Positions 35,436-44,344 of a stretch of DNA of 47,378 bases are shown in pieces; the first letter of the stretch is position 1, and every line of letters begins with the position of its first letter. Made by a program: the position numbers and the translations under genes. Origin of the DNA: Holophagaceae bacterium (GTDB taxonomy: Bacteria > Acidobacteriota > Holophagae > Holophagales > Holophagaceae); the NCBI GenBank assembly GCA_017859955.1, contig JAFNAB010000009.1:1-47378 (forward strand), read 5' to 3'. The notes beneath the pieces were generated by a model. The model saw only the letters and a program-made list of their open reading frames with translations. It ran no database searches and had not been told where the DNA came from.

Positions 35436-38336
35436 ATGAATTTCCCAGAGCAAACCATCCAACCTCCACCCTGTCCCGAATCCCTGCCGCCGACCCGTCA
35501 CAGCGGCGAGGGGTTGCCTGTGTGGACACAGGAAGCACCGCGCAAGCTGGGGCGATACCTCCTTGGGCCCAAACTAGGCGAGGGCGGCATGGGAGAAGTC
35601 TATGAAGCCTGGGATATCCTCCTGCGCCGCCCAGTCGCTCTGAAACTCCTTCATAGCCAGTTAGCGGCGCACATCCTGCGTTTCATGCAGGAAGCCCACC
35701 TGCAAGCGCGACTGGAACACCCCAACATCTGCCGGGTTTTCGATGCAGACGCATCGGACGGCATCCCGAAGATCGCCATGCAGCTTGTGCGCGGCGGCAC
35801 CCTGGCTGACCTGGACCCACCCCTCCCGCCTCCGGCATTGGCCAGACTGATGGCCAAGGTCGCTTTGGCCGTTCATTCGGCTCACCAGAACCGGATGGTT
35901 CACCGGGATCTCAAGCCCGCCAATATCCTTCTAGCCCCTGACGACGAAAGCGGCTGGACTCCCTATGTCTGCGATTTCGGTCTTGCAAAGGATCTCAACG
36001 GCCCCGCCCTCACCCTGACCGCGGCCCCCTTGGGAACCCCCGCCTACATGGCTCCAGAGCAACGGACTGGAGATACCTCGCAGACGGGTCCGCAGACGGA
36101 CATCTGGGCACTAGGTGCAACCCTCCTGGCCTGTCTGGTAAAAGGGCCCCTCCCGGCCACGGAAGAGGCATGGCTGACCTCCTCTACCCGCAATAGCCTG
36201 CAACCCGCTCTCCAAAAGGTGATTGACCGCTGCTTAAGGAACGCCCCTTCAGAGCGCTACGCATCTGCTGAGAATCTTGCCGAGGATCTCATACGCTATG
36301 CCGTTGGCGAATCGGCGGCTTTGAGCGTTCGGTACTTTGTAGATAGCTTCCGCCGTATGATCGGCAGACACCCCCGCATCTCGGTCGCAAGCTCGTTACT
36401 GGTCATGCTCGTCTTAAGCACCGTTGGCTGGGTCACGCATTCTCTTTCCCTGGCGAACCGCCAGATCGGGTACGCCCAGACCTTCACCTCTGAGGCCGAA
36501 TCCATCGAACAAGCTCTCAAAACGGAACGAATGTTGCCTCCCCATGATCTGAGACCGGCGTTTGTCCAGGTCCAGAACCGAATTGCAGCCATGCGCACCA
36601 GAATCCAGAGCCTGGGATCTGGTGCGGAAGGCGCTGGTTCCTATGCACTGGGCCGCGCCTATCTTGCTCTTCAGGAACCTGAAGAGGCTATCCGGGAACT
36701 AGAGAAGGCTTGGTCCCTCGGATTCAAGGGAAGTGACGTCGCCTATGCCTTGGCCAAGGCCCATGCCGATTATTTGCTCCTTGTTTCTCAGCGATTCGAA
36801 ACCGGTATCGCAAGGGAAAAGTTGGACAAGATCCGCGCGCAACATTTGGCTCGTAGCAAAGAGCTTTTTTCCTTTGCCAAGGATCAGGCATGGGAACCCA
36901 AGGAGCTTCTGAAAGCTGAACTGCTAGACATTGAAGGCCACCCCCGTGAAGCCCTGACTCTGATTCAACCTGTTACCCGAACCCACCCAGGGGACATTGA
37001 CGCCCTTCTCATGGAGGCGAAGTGCTATCTCACCCTCTCCTGGAACGAACGCCGCCATGGAAGCCCTCGGGAAGGGCTCCATCTTGCCCATCAGGGCGAC
37101 GCCTTGCTCCGGAAAGCCCGAGAGTTGGCCCGGAGTCACGAAGGTGTCCTGCAACAACGGGTCAGTTGGCAATTTGTGGATGTGGATGACAGGGTATTTG
37201 CTGGCGAATGCCCAGAGCCCAAATTCCATGAGGCGTTAGCGGCGGCGGAAGAACTGCTAGTTCTCAATCCCGAACATTTCCAGGGCTTGGATATGAAGCT
37301 TGGAATCATTCTGGATCGGGCATGGAGCCGTTATGGGTCAGGCAAAGCATTCCAGTCGGATGTGGATCTTGGTGGCTCTATCCTTTCCCATCTCTCCCCT
37401 GAACTCCGCGCCCGACTGGCCTTCCGGAAGCAGCAGTTCCTTCTGTTGGAAGCACAGATTCTTAGCAGCAAAGGCCAGGATCCAACACCTGCCGTTCGAG
37501 CTTGTGAGCAGATCGGGATTAGAGGGTATCCCCTCATGGAAGCTTTGAACTATCGAGCCAAATGGCAGGTCAGACATGGCCAGGACCCTTCAGAGACGGT
37601 TCGCAAAGTGGTAGCAATCCACCAGGAATTGGACCCAGTGCTATTCGAGACATATCACTGGGATCTCTTGGCCTATGCATGGAACACCCAGGCGGCTTAT
37701 GAAGCTTATGCCGGAGAGATCTCCTCAGTGACTCGTGCAGCTGAGGAGCAAAATATTGCGAGACTTAGACGAGAAGACCCGAATGGACCGTACACCTTTA
37801 TCCGAGAAGCTCAATGGCGATGCACACTGGCCCAACTCGCACGGTGGAAGGGGCAGGATAGAACTCGGGAACTGGAAGCAGGGCGGGTCGCAGGCGAAAA
37901 GGGATTTGCCTTGGCTCCAAAGAATATTTGGGCATGCCAAGCCCTCGCGAACATCTGCCTCGAACAGGCCCAGGACGCCTTGAACAAAAAGGGTTCACTT
38001 GAAGAACCGGTTCAACGTTGTCTTAAGGTGGCCTCAATGGGCCTGTCCTGCATGAGTAACGATTCGCAGTGTTGGCTGTTGAAGGGGAGAGCCCTTCTGA
38101 TCCAAGCCCTCTGGAAGAAGCGTGAAAAACACCCCTACATGACGGATCTCACAAGGGCAAGCGCTGCCATAAAGAAGACTTGTGCATTAAACCCTGAACT
38201 CACTGAGGCATGGATTGCGTTGGGGCAGGTTGCAAATCTGAAGGGACAACCCGTTGCCCCCTTCTTGCGGGAGGCATACCGCATAAATCCTTTTCATCCC
38301 GAGATCCGTGGTGAAGTTGTTCGATACTGCGAATAG
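35436..38336 (+). CDS. Transmembrane Ser/Thr protein kinase with large repeat-like C-terminus
   Basis: 966 residues from the ATG at 35436; the frame is open upstream but that part overlaps the divergent regulator. A Hanks-type kinase domain occupies about 40-300: GEGGMGEV at 48-55, VALKLL near 70 with the ATP-binding lysine, HRDLKPAN with D158, DFG at 180-182, GTPAYMAPEQ. A single membrane helix lies at about 315-335. The remaining 630 residues are helical with TPR-like pairs (ALGRAYLALQEPEEAIRELE; a similar run near 905 reads EAWIALGQVANL) and should be outside the cytoplasmic membrane. No genes coding for a matching phosphatase or FHA partner are adjacent. Confidence 0.85.
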   Translation: MNFPEQTIQPPPCPESLPPTRHSGEGLPVWTQEAPRKLGRYLLGPKLGEGGMGEVYEAWDILLRRPVALKLLHSQLAAHILRFMQEAHLQARLEHPNICRVFDADASDGIPKIAMQLVRGGTLADLDPPLPPPALARLMAKVALAVHSAHQNRMVHRDLKPANILLAPDDESGWTPYVCDFGLAKDLNGPALTLTAAPLGTPAYMAPEQRTGDTSQTGPQTDIWALGATLLACLVKGPLPATEEAWLTSSTRNSLQPALQKVIDRCLRNAPSERYASAENLAEDLIRYAVGESAALSVRYFVDSFRRMIGRHPRISVASSLLVMLVLSTVGWVTHSLSLANRQIGYAQTFTSEAESIEQALKTERMLPPHDLRPAFVQVQNRIAAMRTRIQSLGSGAEGAGSYALGRAYLALQEPEEAIRELEKAWSLGFKGSDVAYALAKAHADYLLLVSQRFETGIAREKLDKIRAQHLARSKELFSFAKDQAWEPKELLKAELLDIEGHPREALTLIQPVTRTHPGDIDALLMEAKCYLTLSWNERRHGSPREGLHLAHQGDALLRKARELARSHEGVLQQRVSWQFVDVDDRVFAGECPEPKFHEALAAAEELLVLNPEHFQGLDMKLGIILDRAWSRYGSGKAFQSDVDLGGSILSHLSPELRARLAFRKQQFLLLEAQILSSKGQDPTPAVRACEQIGIRGYPLMEALNYRAKWQVRHGQDPSETVRKVVAIHQELDPVLFETYHWDLLAYAWNTQAAYEAYAGEISSVTRAAEEQNIARLRREDPNGPYTFIREAQWRCTLAQLARWKGQDRTRELEAGRVAGEKGFALAPKNIWACQALANICLEQAQDALNKKGSLEEPVQRCLKVASMGLSCMSNDSQCWLLKGRALLIQALWKKREKHPYMTDLTRASAAIKKTCALNPELTEAWIALGQVANLKGQPVAPFLREAYRINPFHPEIRGEVVRYCE

Positions 38337-38704
38337 TAATTTTTGTAAACGTTCAGGCCTGATCAGAGGTTGCTGGGGCGGCTTTCATCGGACGACAGTC
38401 AAAACCGACCCCCTGGCGACAGAACTATAACGGAGTTCTGGGATTCGCTCGCTGGAGATCAGGCTGCTGGGTAGGTCTCTCGGCCCGAGTGCCCCCAGCC
38501 CGTCGACAGCTTCGCCTTCGCCTGATCAAAGAACCCGCACGCCTCCAGCTCGTTCATCAGCAGGACCCGATGCGAGATCCGCATGGGAGGCTTCCTCCTC
38601 CACTTCGGCAAAGCCAGCTAGCAACCGCTCATCCCGCTGCTTCTCCCCGCGCCAAGTCATGCCCCGCCAACTGGAACAGCGCGTAGGCCGCAGCATGGGT
38701 CACA
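38337..38704 (-). other. Decayed mobile-element debris with IS21-type end
   Basis: GACAGTCAAAACCGACCCCC at about 38395-38414, followed by TGGCGACAGAA, resembles the end repeats of the IS21 element at 29938. The minus strand carries short open stretches (for example LLMNELEACGFFDQAKAK, ending at 38459) without recognisable function. It has evidently replaced the 3' part of the RES toxin gene. Confidence 0.35.
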
Positions 38705-38883
38705 TGGGAGGTCGTTGAGTCAAGGTTAACCAGGGCCTCCAGACAGCCCAGGGATAGGGTTCCTGCAAGGTAAACCAACCGTGTTCCCTTTTGGCTCTAT
38801 CGTCCGCCATAGAGGCGCGCGCTTTCTTCGGAGAGGGTGGCCGATAGGTATTTGGCGCGACAAAGCTGCCTGACCCAGATCAA
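38705..38883 (-). pseudogene. RES-domain toxin remnant, nonsense mutation and 3' loss
   Basis: A TTG start at 38883 overlaps the antitoxin stop (TTGA). The frame reads WVRQLCRAKYLSATLSEESA then RLYGGR, the typical N-terminus of a RES toxin in which W follows GGR. Here that codon is TAG at 38797-38799. Beyond it the same frame goes on with LVYLAGTLSLGCLEALVNLD, again RES-like, before homology ends. RES toxins degrade or modify NAD+. This copy cannot be active. Confidence 0.7.
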
Positions 38884-39308
38884 GAGAATATACCGTGTTC
38901 GATGCGTCCAAGAACATCCTGGACCGCTAGTGCTCCAATGCCGGTGTCCAGCAGACTCATGGGGGTGATGCCCCCCAGCGCACGATTCTCCTTCTGCATC
39001 CAGACCTTGGCTTTTTCGATGGACCCAAATGTGCCACTGGCCAAGTTCAGGATTCGAGCAAATCGGAAAACACGTTCCCCCTCTCCGATTGTGAGTCGCC
39101 CAGAGGCTTCCTTTCTTCGCACAAGGGTGCGGGACGGGATATGCAGGGCGGCAGAGACTTCCTCTTGAGGCATGTTGACCTTGCGGATCAGGAGGGACAA
39201 TTCGCTGAGAGGGAGCCCCTCCCGTAGTCGTTTGATCAACTGGAGCTGCGTGAGGAGATCCTCGGAACCCGCTTCCGCGAACCAGTCCATGGTCCCGGAT
39301 CTGCTCAT
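38880..39308 (-). CDS. Xre/MbcA/ParS-type antitoxin (DUF2384)
   Basis: 142 residues from the ATG at 39308, chosen because GGAGGG stands five bases before it; the frame is open to 39353. The N-terminal half has an Xre-like HTH (MPQEEVSAALHIPSRTL near 46-62). The C-terminal half is the toxin-binding DUF2384 domain: NRALGGITPMSLLDTGIG near 105-122 and LGRIEHGIFS at the end. Such proteins neutralise RES-type NAD+-depleting toxins and repress their own promoter. The cognate toxin directly downstream is inactivated. Confidence 0.85.
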   Translation of the reverse strand: MSRSGTMDWFAEAGSEDLLTQLQLIKRLREGLPLSELSLLIRKVNMPQEEVSAALHIPSRTLVRRKEASGRLTIGEGERVFRFARILNLASGTFGSIEKAKVWMQKENRALGGITPMSLLDTGIGALAVQDVLGRIEHGIFS

Positions 39309-39324
39309 CTTTCCCTCCAGCATG

Positions 39325-39341
39325 TGCCATTTGGCATCATT
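39325..39341. promoter_or_regulatory. Candidate antitoxin operator
   Basis: A 12-base palindrome TGCCATTTGGCA (39325-39336) overlaps GGCATCATT (39333-39341), upstream of the start at 39308. The position suits autorepression. Confidence 0.4.
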
Positions 39342-39464
39342 GTGGTAGCACATTGGCTGCAGTCAAGGGTCAGATCCTCCCAGGATGGGCTGCCGCGAAC
39401 CCGGCCGAAATAGACAAGACCTGGGTGCGGCTACCTCATAGAATAAGCAACGATCGGAGCTGAG

Positions 39465-41567
39465 ATGAACACGAAGGCGACTCTGCTAGATGATGTGAGC
39501 CCATCACGAATATTTCAGGGTTTTGTCGAGAGATGCCAATCGCTGCCAGAATACAGGAAGGGTGATCGACATCCGCTCTACGAGCGCTATTGCCCGGAAC
39601 CCGATGGACCCATCGATGCTCAGAAGGTCGGTAAATGTATATACAAAGAGATCAAGACAACGCTTGGGCGTAAAACGGGGTGGACACTTAAGGACCTAGG
39701 TCGCATCAAGCAGCAGATGATCTATGAACATGAAGTCTATGGCTCAGAAGTTCTACCGGCATTGAAAATCCTTTCCGTGATCCATGATGCTTTACTCCAG
39801 GAGAAGACCTTTTTGCCGATCACATCGGAAAGTGCTGAATGGCAGTCCGTAGCACAAGCGGCACACAACTATCTGGAATTAAACCCACACTTCATGGACA
39901 ACATCATAGAACTCCATAACCGAACCCGCAATGTCGGCAAAGCAGCCAAGGCCCTGCAAGACAGGGGATTTCAGGTCGAGCTTGCGAATGGCGAAGTTCG
40001 TCTATCGGAAAAAAGCTTTACTGCTGCGTTCGAAAGGCTCCAACGCCTCATCCGTATGGTTGGACCTCGATCGATCGTTTCATGCATTTTTCGATCGCTC
40101 ACACCGAGATTCGATCCAATTCAAGGGCGGTACCTGTATGTCCGCAATGCGCCCACAATGCCTGTGGAACGGCCGCCCGCCGCACCTGTCGGTTACATCC
40201 TCAACTTGTGCGTGCGCGAATGGGAGGCCCCGGTCACCAGGATCGATATGGGCGCTCGAACCAAAGCTATGAAGGAACTGGAAGACCTGGCCAGGGATCT
40301 CGTGGCTATTCTGGATGTCGAACCCTACAACGCCTTCGAATCCATGTTCGTCGGTGGGACGGAAATGCTCCCGTTTCTCCAGAAGGCTGTCATTTACGAT
40401 TCAGCGTTTTCGTTCCCGCAAATGAGACCATCGGATGTCCTGGGGTTTCTTAAGGGAGTTTTTGACTGGGTTGATGACGCTGCTTTCAAGAAGTCATCAG
40501 GCTGGAGCATGACAGATGCGCTCATCGTTATCGGGAACATCATCAACCTAGCCAAAGGCAAGCACGGGCCAGTCGACATCCTGGAGTCTGAGTTCGACCC
40601 AGGCGGCAGAATCCCGATACCCGAATTGCGGGCGCTTCTCAAGGCGATGTCACATTCGAAACAAGGTGTGAATCGAGGTTACCGATCAGCCATGGATGTT
40701 TCGAAAGCGGACTTCTCGTTGAAGCCATTGATGAAGCGAGCGGATAACCGGTACCTTCTTTTGGACCTATCCTGGTGTTCGCCAGCCTTCTACGAAGTCT
40801 TTGCATCTGCAGCACGGGCCTTCGATAAGAATGCGGATTCAAAGATTGGGACAGAAGCAGAGAGTTTCCTTGCAGCGGAGTTCAACCGACACGGGATCTC
40901 CATTGCGAAGGGAAACTATAAGGTCCCTGGAAAAGAAGGTGAGTGCGATGTCGTGGTTGAAATGCCCAGGTTCACCCTCTTCATCGAGATGAAGAAGAAG
41001 GTTCTTACTCGTTCTGCTCGAAGCGGTAACGACCTGGACATCCTGGTAGATCTTTCCCATTCCCTTGTCGCAGCCCAGACGCAAGCGGGGTGGCATGAGG
41101 TCCACATCCGGCAACAAAAGTCCCTTCAACTCGACGACAAGGGCCGGGTATCCACCATCTCGCTGGATGGGCGAGAAGTTGAACGGGTAGCGGTTTCTCT
41201 TCTGGATTATGGCGCCTTTCAGGATAGGAACTTGCTCACTCGATTCCTGACAACGGTAATGAATGTAGAATTTACAGCACACGACACCAGGCAAGATTCG
41301 AAATTGAATACCTTCCGGGAATATCAAGCGAATTTGAGAGCGCAACACACCCAATTGGTCGTGTTGAATCCGGGAATGGAACGATTCCCCTTCTTCAACT
41401 GCTGGTTTCTGAGTGTCCCGCAATTACTTGTTCTGCTAGATGGCGTCACTGATAATAAAGCTTTCCAAGAGGCTATTTTGGCAGTACGTCACATCCATTT
41501 CGGCACTTCCGACTTCTACGCTGAACTCTCCGCAGGAAGAAAGCTCAGCGAGGCAGCTGTTCCGTGA
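39465..41567 (+). CDS. Large protein with PD-(D/E)XK nuclease signature
   Basis: 700 residues with GGAG five bases before the ATG. The first 440 residues are mainly helical and match nothing I know. Residues about 460-560 look like a PD-(D/E)XK fold: EAESF helix at 464-468, D495 in GECDVVV, then the IEMKKK strand giving E508-x-K510, and a downstream helix LSHSLVAAQTQAG. The end (600-700) is again of unknown fold. Similar folds are used by restriction and anti-phage nucleases, repair enzymes and some transposases. It is a single-gene unit in an accessory region next to toxin-antitoxin and IS debris. Nuclease activity is inference. Confidence 0.6.
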   Translation: MNTKATLLDDVSPSRIFQGFVERCQSLPEYRKGDRHPLYERYCPEPDGPIDAQKVGKCIYKEIKTTLGRKTGWTLKDLGRIKQQMIYEHEVYGSEVLPALKILSVIHDALLQEKTFLPITSESAEWQSVAQAAHNYLELNPHFMDNIIELHNRTRNVGKAAKALQDRGFQVELANGEVRLSEKSFTAAFERLQRLIRMVGPRSIVSCIFRSLTPRFDPIQGRYLYVRNAPTMPVERPPAAPVGYILNLCVREWEAPVTRIDMGARTKAMKELEDLARDLVAILDVEPYNAFESMFVGGTEMLPFLQKAVIYDSAFSFPQMRPSDVLGFLKGVFDWVDDAAFKKSSGWSMTDALIVIGNIINLAKGKHGPVDILESEFDPGGRIPIPELRALLKAMSHSKQGVNRGYRSAMDVSKADFSLKPLMKRADNRYLLLDLSWCSPAFYEVFASAARAFDKNADSKIGTEAESFLAAEFNRHGISIAKGNYKVPGKEGECDVVVEMPRFTLFIEMKKKVLTRSARSGNDLDILVDLSHSLVAAQTQAGWHEVHIRQQKSLQLDDKGRVSTISLDGREVERVAVSLLDYGAFQDRNLLTRFLTTVMNVEFTAHDTRQDSKLNTFREYQANLRAQHTQLVVLNPGMERFPFFNCWFLSVPQLLVLLDGVTDNKAFQEAILAVRHIHFGTSDFYAELSAGRKLSEAAVP

Positions 41568-41897
41568 GTTGTGAGGTCACGCCAAAGACGGTTGACCGAG
41601 TAAAGAACCTTGAAGCGAAAGATCTCCTCGGCGAACTGGAGTGGGGAGGTCTTTCGGTCTCGCCCCACCGCCCTTGGGATGTCCGCTGATCTGCAGGCAT
41701 GATCTGGTCTAGCCACGCACCCGTGTAAACTTTTGGGGGAAAATCATAACCAGTCGGGCTTAAACTTTACTCTCCTCCAACACAAATTTGGCCAAATCCA
41801 CTGGCAATGAGGACTCACACACAATTTCACGCTACCCGGTATACATAACCCTTCTGAAACGAACCCGCCGAAAGGCGGGTTTCTTGCGGATGGGCCC
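41568..41897. other. Right edge of the accessory region
   Basis: No gene is seen. 41723-41741 matches 17221-17239 in 16 of 19 bases and may be the right boundary of the large element. A terminator hairpin lies at 41862-41881. Confidence 0.35.
41862..41884. terminator. Intrinsic terminator of the SGNH operon
   Basis: AACCCGCC (41862-41869) pairs with GGCGGGTT (41874-41881) around a GAAA loop. It lies just past the end of the minus-strand operon and on its other side faces the accessory region. Confidence 0.7.
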
Positions 41898-43103
41898 CTA
41901 CTTCCCTGAGCGGCTCTCCCGCAGCAACGCCTCCACCAGGAGGTCCCCCAGCTTCTCGTAGCCGGGTCCGGTGAGGTGGACGAGATCCTTCTGGGCAAGC
42001 CCTCTGCGTTTCCAGCCCAACAGGGAGCCTTCGCCCCCCATGGCCTGGCGGGCATCCCAGAAGGCGCAGCCCGAAGCCAGGGCGGCGGAACGAAGGGCCT
42101 TGGTGACCCAGCGGGCCCCTTCACGAAGACGAGGCAACTGCCGTCGGTTACGGCCCATGCGGTCCAAGGGGCCTACCACCAGCACGCAGGCACCGCTCTC
42201 CTGCTTCAGGACGGCCATCAGGCCACGGGCCCGTTCCTGGTAGTCCTCGGGCGAGATATCGGTGCGCCCCATGTCGTTGGTGCCGTATGCCAGGACCAGC
42301 AGATCCGGCTGGAGCTGGGCCAGGAGGCTCCGCCGCAGCTCGGGCCGCCAGCGTTCCAGATCCAGGAACTCCGCCCCGTTGAGTCCCAGTTCGTCGTAGA
42401 CGAGCCCGGGCCTGCCGGAGCGCAAGTCGACCCCCAGCAGGCTGCTCCCCTGGGGCAGCTGGAAGGCCAGGGTCTCCAACCCATAGCCCGGTGCCTTGAA
42501 GACCTGCAGGACCCGCTCCCCCACGGGCTGCTCCAGAATGGGCTCGATGGTAGCTCCCAACACCACTGGTTTACCGGGTCCCAGGACCTGGATGCGGGCT
42601 TCCTGATAGGCCGCCACCAGGGTGAAGGTGCCCCCCTCGGCGGGGGGCTGGATGGCCGCTCCGGTGAGCCCCACCCAGCCTTCGCAGGCCTTGGAGCGCA
42701 GACTGTCGGCGGGCCAGTGGAGGCCCTCCTGGAGGTTCACCCCCTCATGGTGGTAGCCCCGCCAGGGTCGCCCGGGCAGGATCAGTCCGGGTCCCCCGTC
42801 CCCGAAGCGGGCCTGGAGGCGCTGGCGCATCCGGCCGGTCCAATAATCCGCCGCAGTGTGGGAATCCCCGAACTGGAGAATGCGGACGCTCCGGATGGCA
42901 GGCGTGTGCTCCAGGGCCTCCAGGAAGGGGGCCAGGGCCTGGACATTGACGATGGGCACCTGGGAGGGCGGCCTGTCCTGCCGCCGGAGCTTCGCGGCAC
43001 GCGGCCTAGGCTTGGGCCGGACTTTCCGGTGGGCGTGGCCTCCCCAGGCCAAGGTGCCCAGGGCCAGGAGGGCCAGGGTCCTGCCGAATCGTCCAAGGGT
43101 CAT
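41898..43103 (-). CDS. Exported SGNH-fold hydrolase, second
   Basis: 401 residues from the ATG at 43103, which overlaps the upstream gene by four bases (ATGA); a start at 43124 would lie inside it. A signal peptide (TLALLALGTLAWGG) and a basic linker precede the domain. SGNH blocks: ILQFGDSHTAADYW (block I serine) near 75-88, AYGTND (block III asparagine) near 270-275, and DLVHLTGPGYE (block V Asp-His) near the end. These enzymes remove acetyl or other acyl groups from polysaccharides or peptidoglycan in the periplasm. It is the last gene of a three-gene operon whose first gene codes for an acyltransferase. Confidence 0.8.
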   Translation of the reverse strand: MTLGRFGRTLALLALGTLAWGGHAHRKVRPKPRPRAAKLRRQDRPPSQVPIVNVQALAPFLEALEHTPAIRSVRILQFGDSHTAADYWTGRMRQRLQARFGDGGPGLILPGRPWRGYHHEGVNLQEGLHWPADSLRSKACEGWVGLTGAAIQPPAEGGTFTLVAAYQEARIQVLGPGKPVVLGATIEPILEQPVGERVLQVFKAPGYGLETLAFQLPQGSSLLGVDLRSGRPGLVYDELGLNGAEFLDLERWRPELRRSLLAQLQPDLLVLAYGTNDMGRTDISPEDYQERARGLMAVLKQESGACVLVVGPLDRMGRNRRQLPRLREGARWVTKALRSAALASGCAFWDARQAMGGEGSLLGWKRRGLAQKDLVHLTGPGYEKLGDLLVEALLRESRSGK

Positions 43104-44344
43104 TGCGGTTTCCTCCCGATCCATTTCCCGCGCTGGTCGGCCACCACCGAGGCGCGATCCGTGATGATCGTGCGCCCGTCCTCGGTGCGGAACAGGAAGA
43201 GCCCCTGGGGCACCTCAGGGGCCTCCGAAGCTTCCGGGACAGGGGGCCTCTCCCGGACGGCCATGGGCAATCCCACCCCCTCAAAGAGGCGTCCCGCCAC
43301 CAGGCCCGCGAGCCGATCATAGCCCTGGGGGGTGAGATGGACGCCATCCCGAGCCGCCATCCCGGAGCGCTGCCAGGAGCCGATGCTGCCGGCCCCTCCC
43401 ATGGCCTCCCGCTGATCGAAGAAGAGGGCCCCCACCCGGGAAGCAACCGCCTGCTGCACGGCGATGACCTGATCCAGGGAGCCCGGCAGGCCCCGGGGCA
43501 GGCGCGCGTCAGGGGGACCGAGCAGGACCATGGCCGCCTCCGGCACCGCTTTCCGGAAGCGCCCCAGGAAGGCCTCCAGGTGGTGGCGATAGGCCCCCGG
43601 ATCGAATCGGGGGCCATTGGCCTCGTTGGTCCCGAAGGCCAGGATCACCATATCCGGGGCTTCCGCCCGGAGCTGGGAGAGCAGGAGCTCCCCCGGGGCC
43701 TCCATCCAGAAGAGGTCGGCCCCATTGAAGGCCAGGGGGCTGTAAGCAGCCCCAGTGGCGCCTTCCAGGGACACCCCCAAGACCCGCACCGGACCATCCT
43801 GGGAACTCAGGATCTCCAGGCGATGCCGCCCAGCCCCCACCCTGCGATCGAAGAGCTCCAGCCCCGGCTGAGCCCCGGCGAGGGAGACCGCCCCCAGGTC
43901 CTGCCCATCCAGCAGAACCCGGACGGAGCCCGCTCCCGGGGCCCGGAGGAAGTGGAGCCGGAGTCTGGAGAAAGTGCCTTCCAGGCGGGCCCATTCTCCG
44001 GCCCTGCGGGTCTCCATGAAACGCCCCCCCAGGCCCAGGCAGGCATCCCCGGTCGGATGGAGGGCCTTGCGCCAGCCCCGGCTGGCGGAAGCCGTGATGC
44101 CGCTCGGGGCATCGACCCAGGGGAGGCCAAGTCCCGAGCCCCCGTTCCCAAACTGGGACTGGAAGGTCTGCCGGTAGGCCCGGCGAGTGCTGGGGGCGGC
44201 CAGGTGGCTATCCCCAAAGTGCAGGATCCGCAGGAGGCCTCCCCCCGCCCGGACCTGTTTCCCCCGGGAGAGGAAAGCCGCCAGGTCCTCGGCCTGGGCG
44301 ACCCCCAGGGCAAGCAAGCCCACCAGAAGGACACGGCGTCCCAT
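43100..44344 (-). CDS. Exported SGNH-fold hydrolase, first
   Basis: 414 residues. Signal peptide MGRRVLLVGLLALGVAQA, then SGNH blocks ILHFGDSHLAAPS near residue 40 (serine), FGTNEANG near 238 (asparagine) and DGVHLTPQGYD near 335 (Asp-His). A tail after residue 375 (LFLFRTEDGRTIITDRA) is an extra feature. It shares overall design with the next gene's product, so the pair probably arose by duplication. It starts one base within the stop of the acyltransferase gene and overlaps the following gene by four bases. Confidence 0.8.
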   Translation of the reverse strand: MGRRVLLVGLLALGVAQAEDLAAFLSRGKQVRAGGGLLRILHFGDSHLAAPSTRRAYRQTFQSQFGNGGSGLGLPWVDAPSGITASASRGWRKALHPTGDACLGLGGRFMETRRAGEWARLEGTFSRLRLHFLRAPGAGSVRVLLDGQDLGAVSLAGAQPGLELFDRRVGAGRHRLEILSSQDGPVRVLGVSLEGATGAAYSPLAFNGADLFWMEAPGELLLSQLRAEAPDMVILAFGTNEANGPRFDPGAYRHHLEAFLGRFRKAVPEAAMVLLGPPDARLPRGLPGSLDQVIAVQQAVASRVGALFFDQREAMGGAGSIGSWQRSGMAARDGVHLTPQGYDRLAGLVAGRLFEGVGLPMAVRERPPVPEASEAPEVPQGLFLFRTEDGRTIITDRASVVADQRGKWIGRKPQ

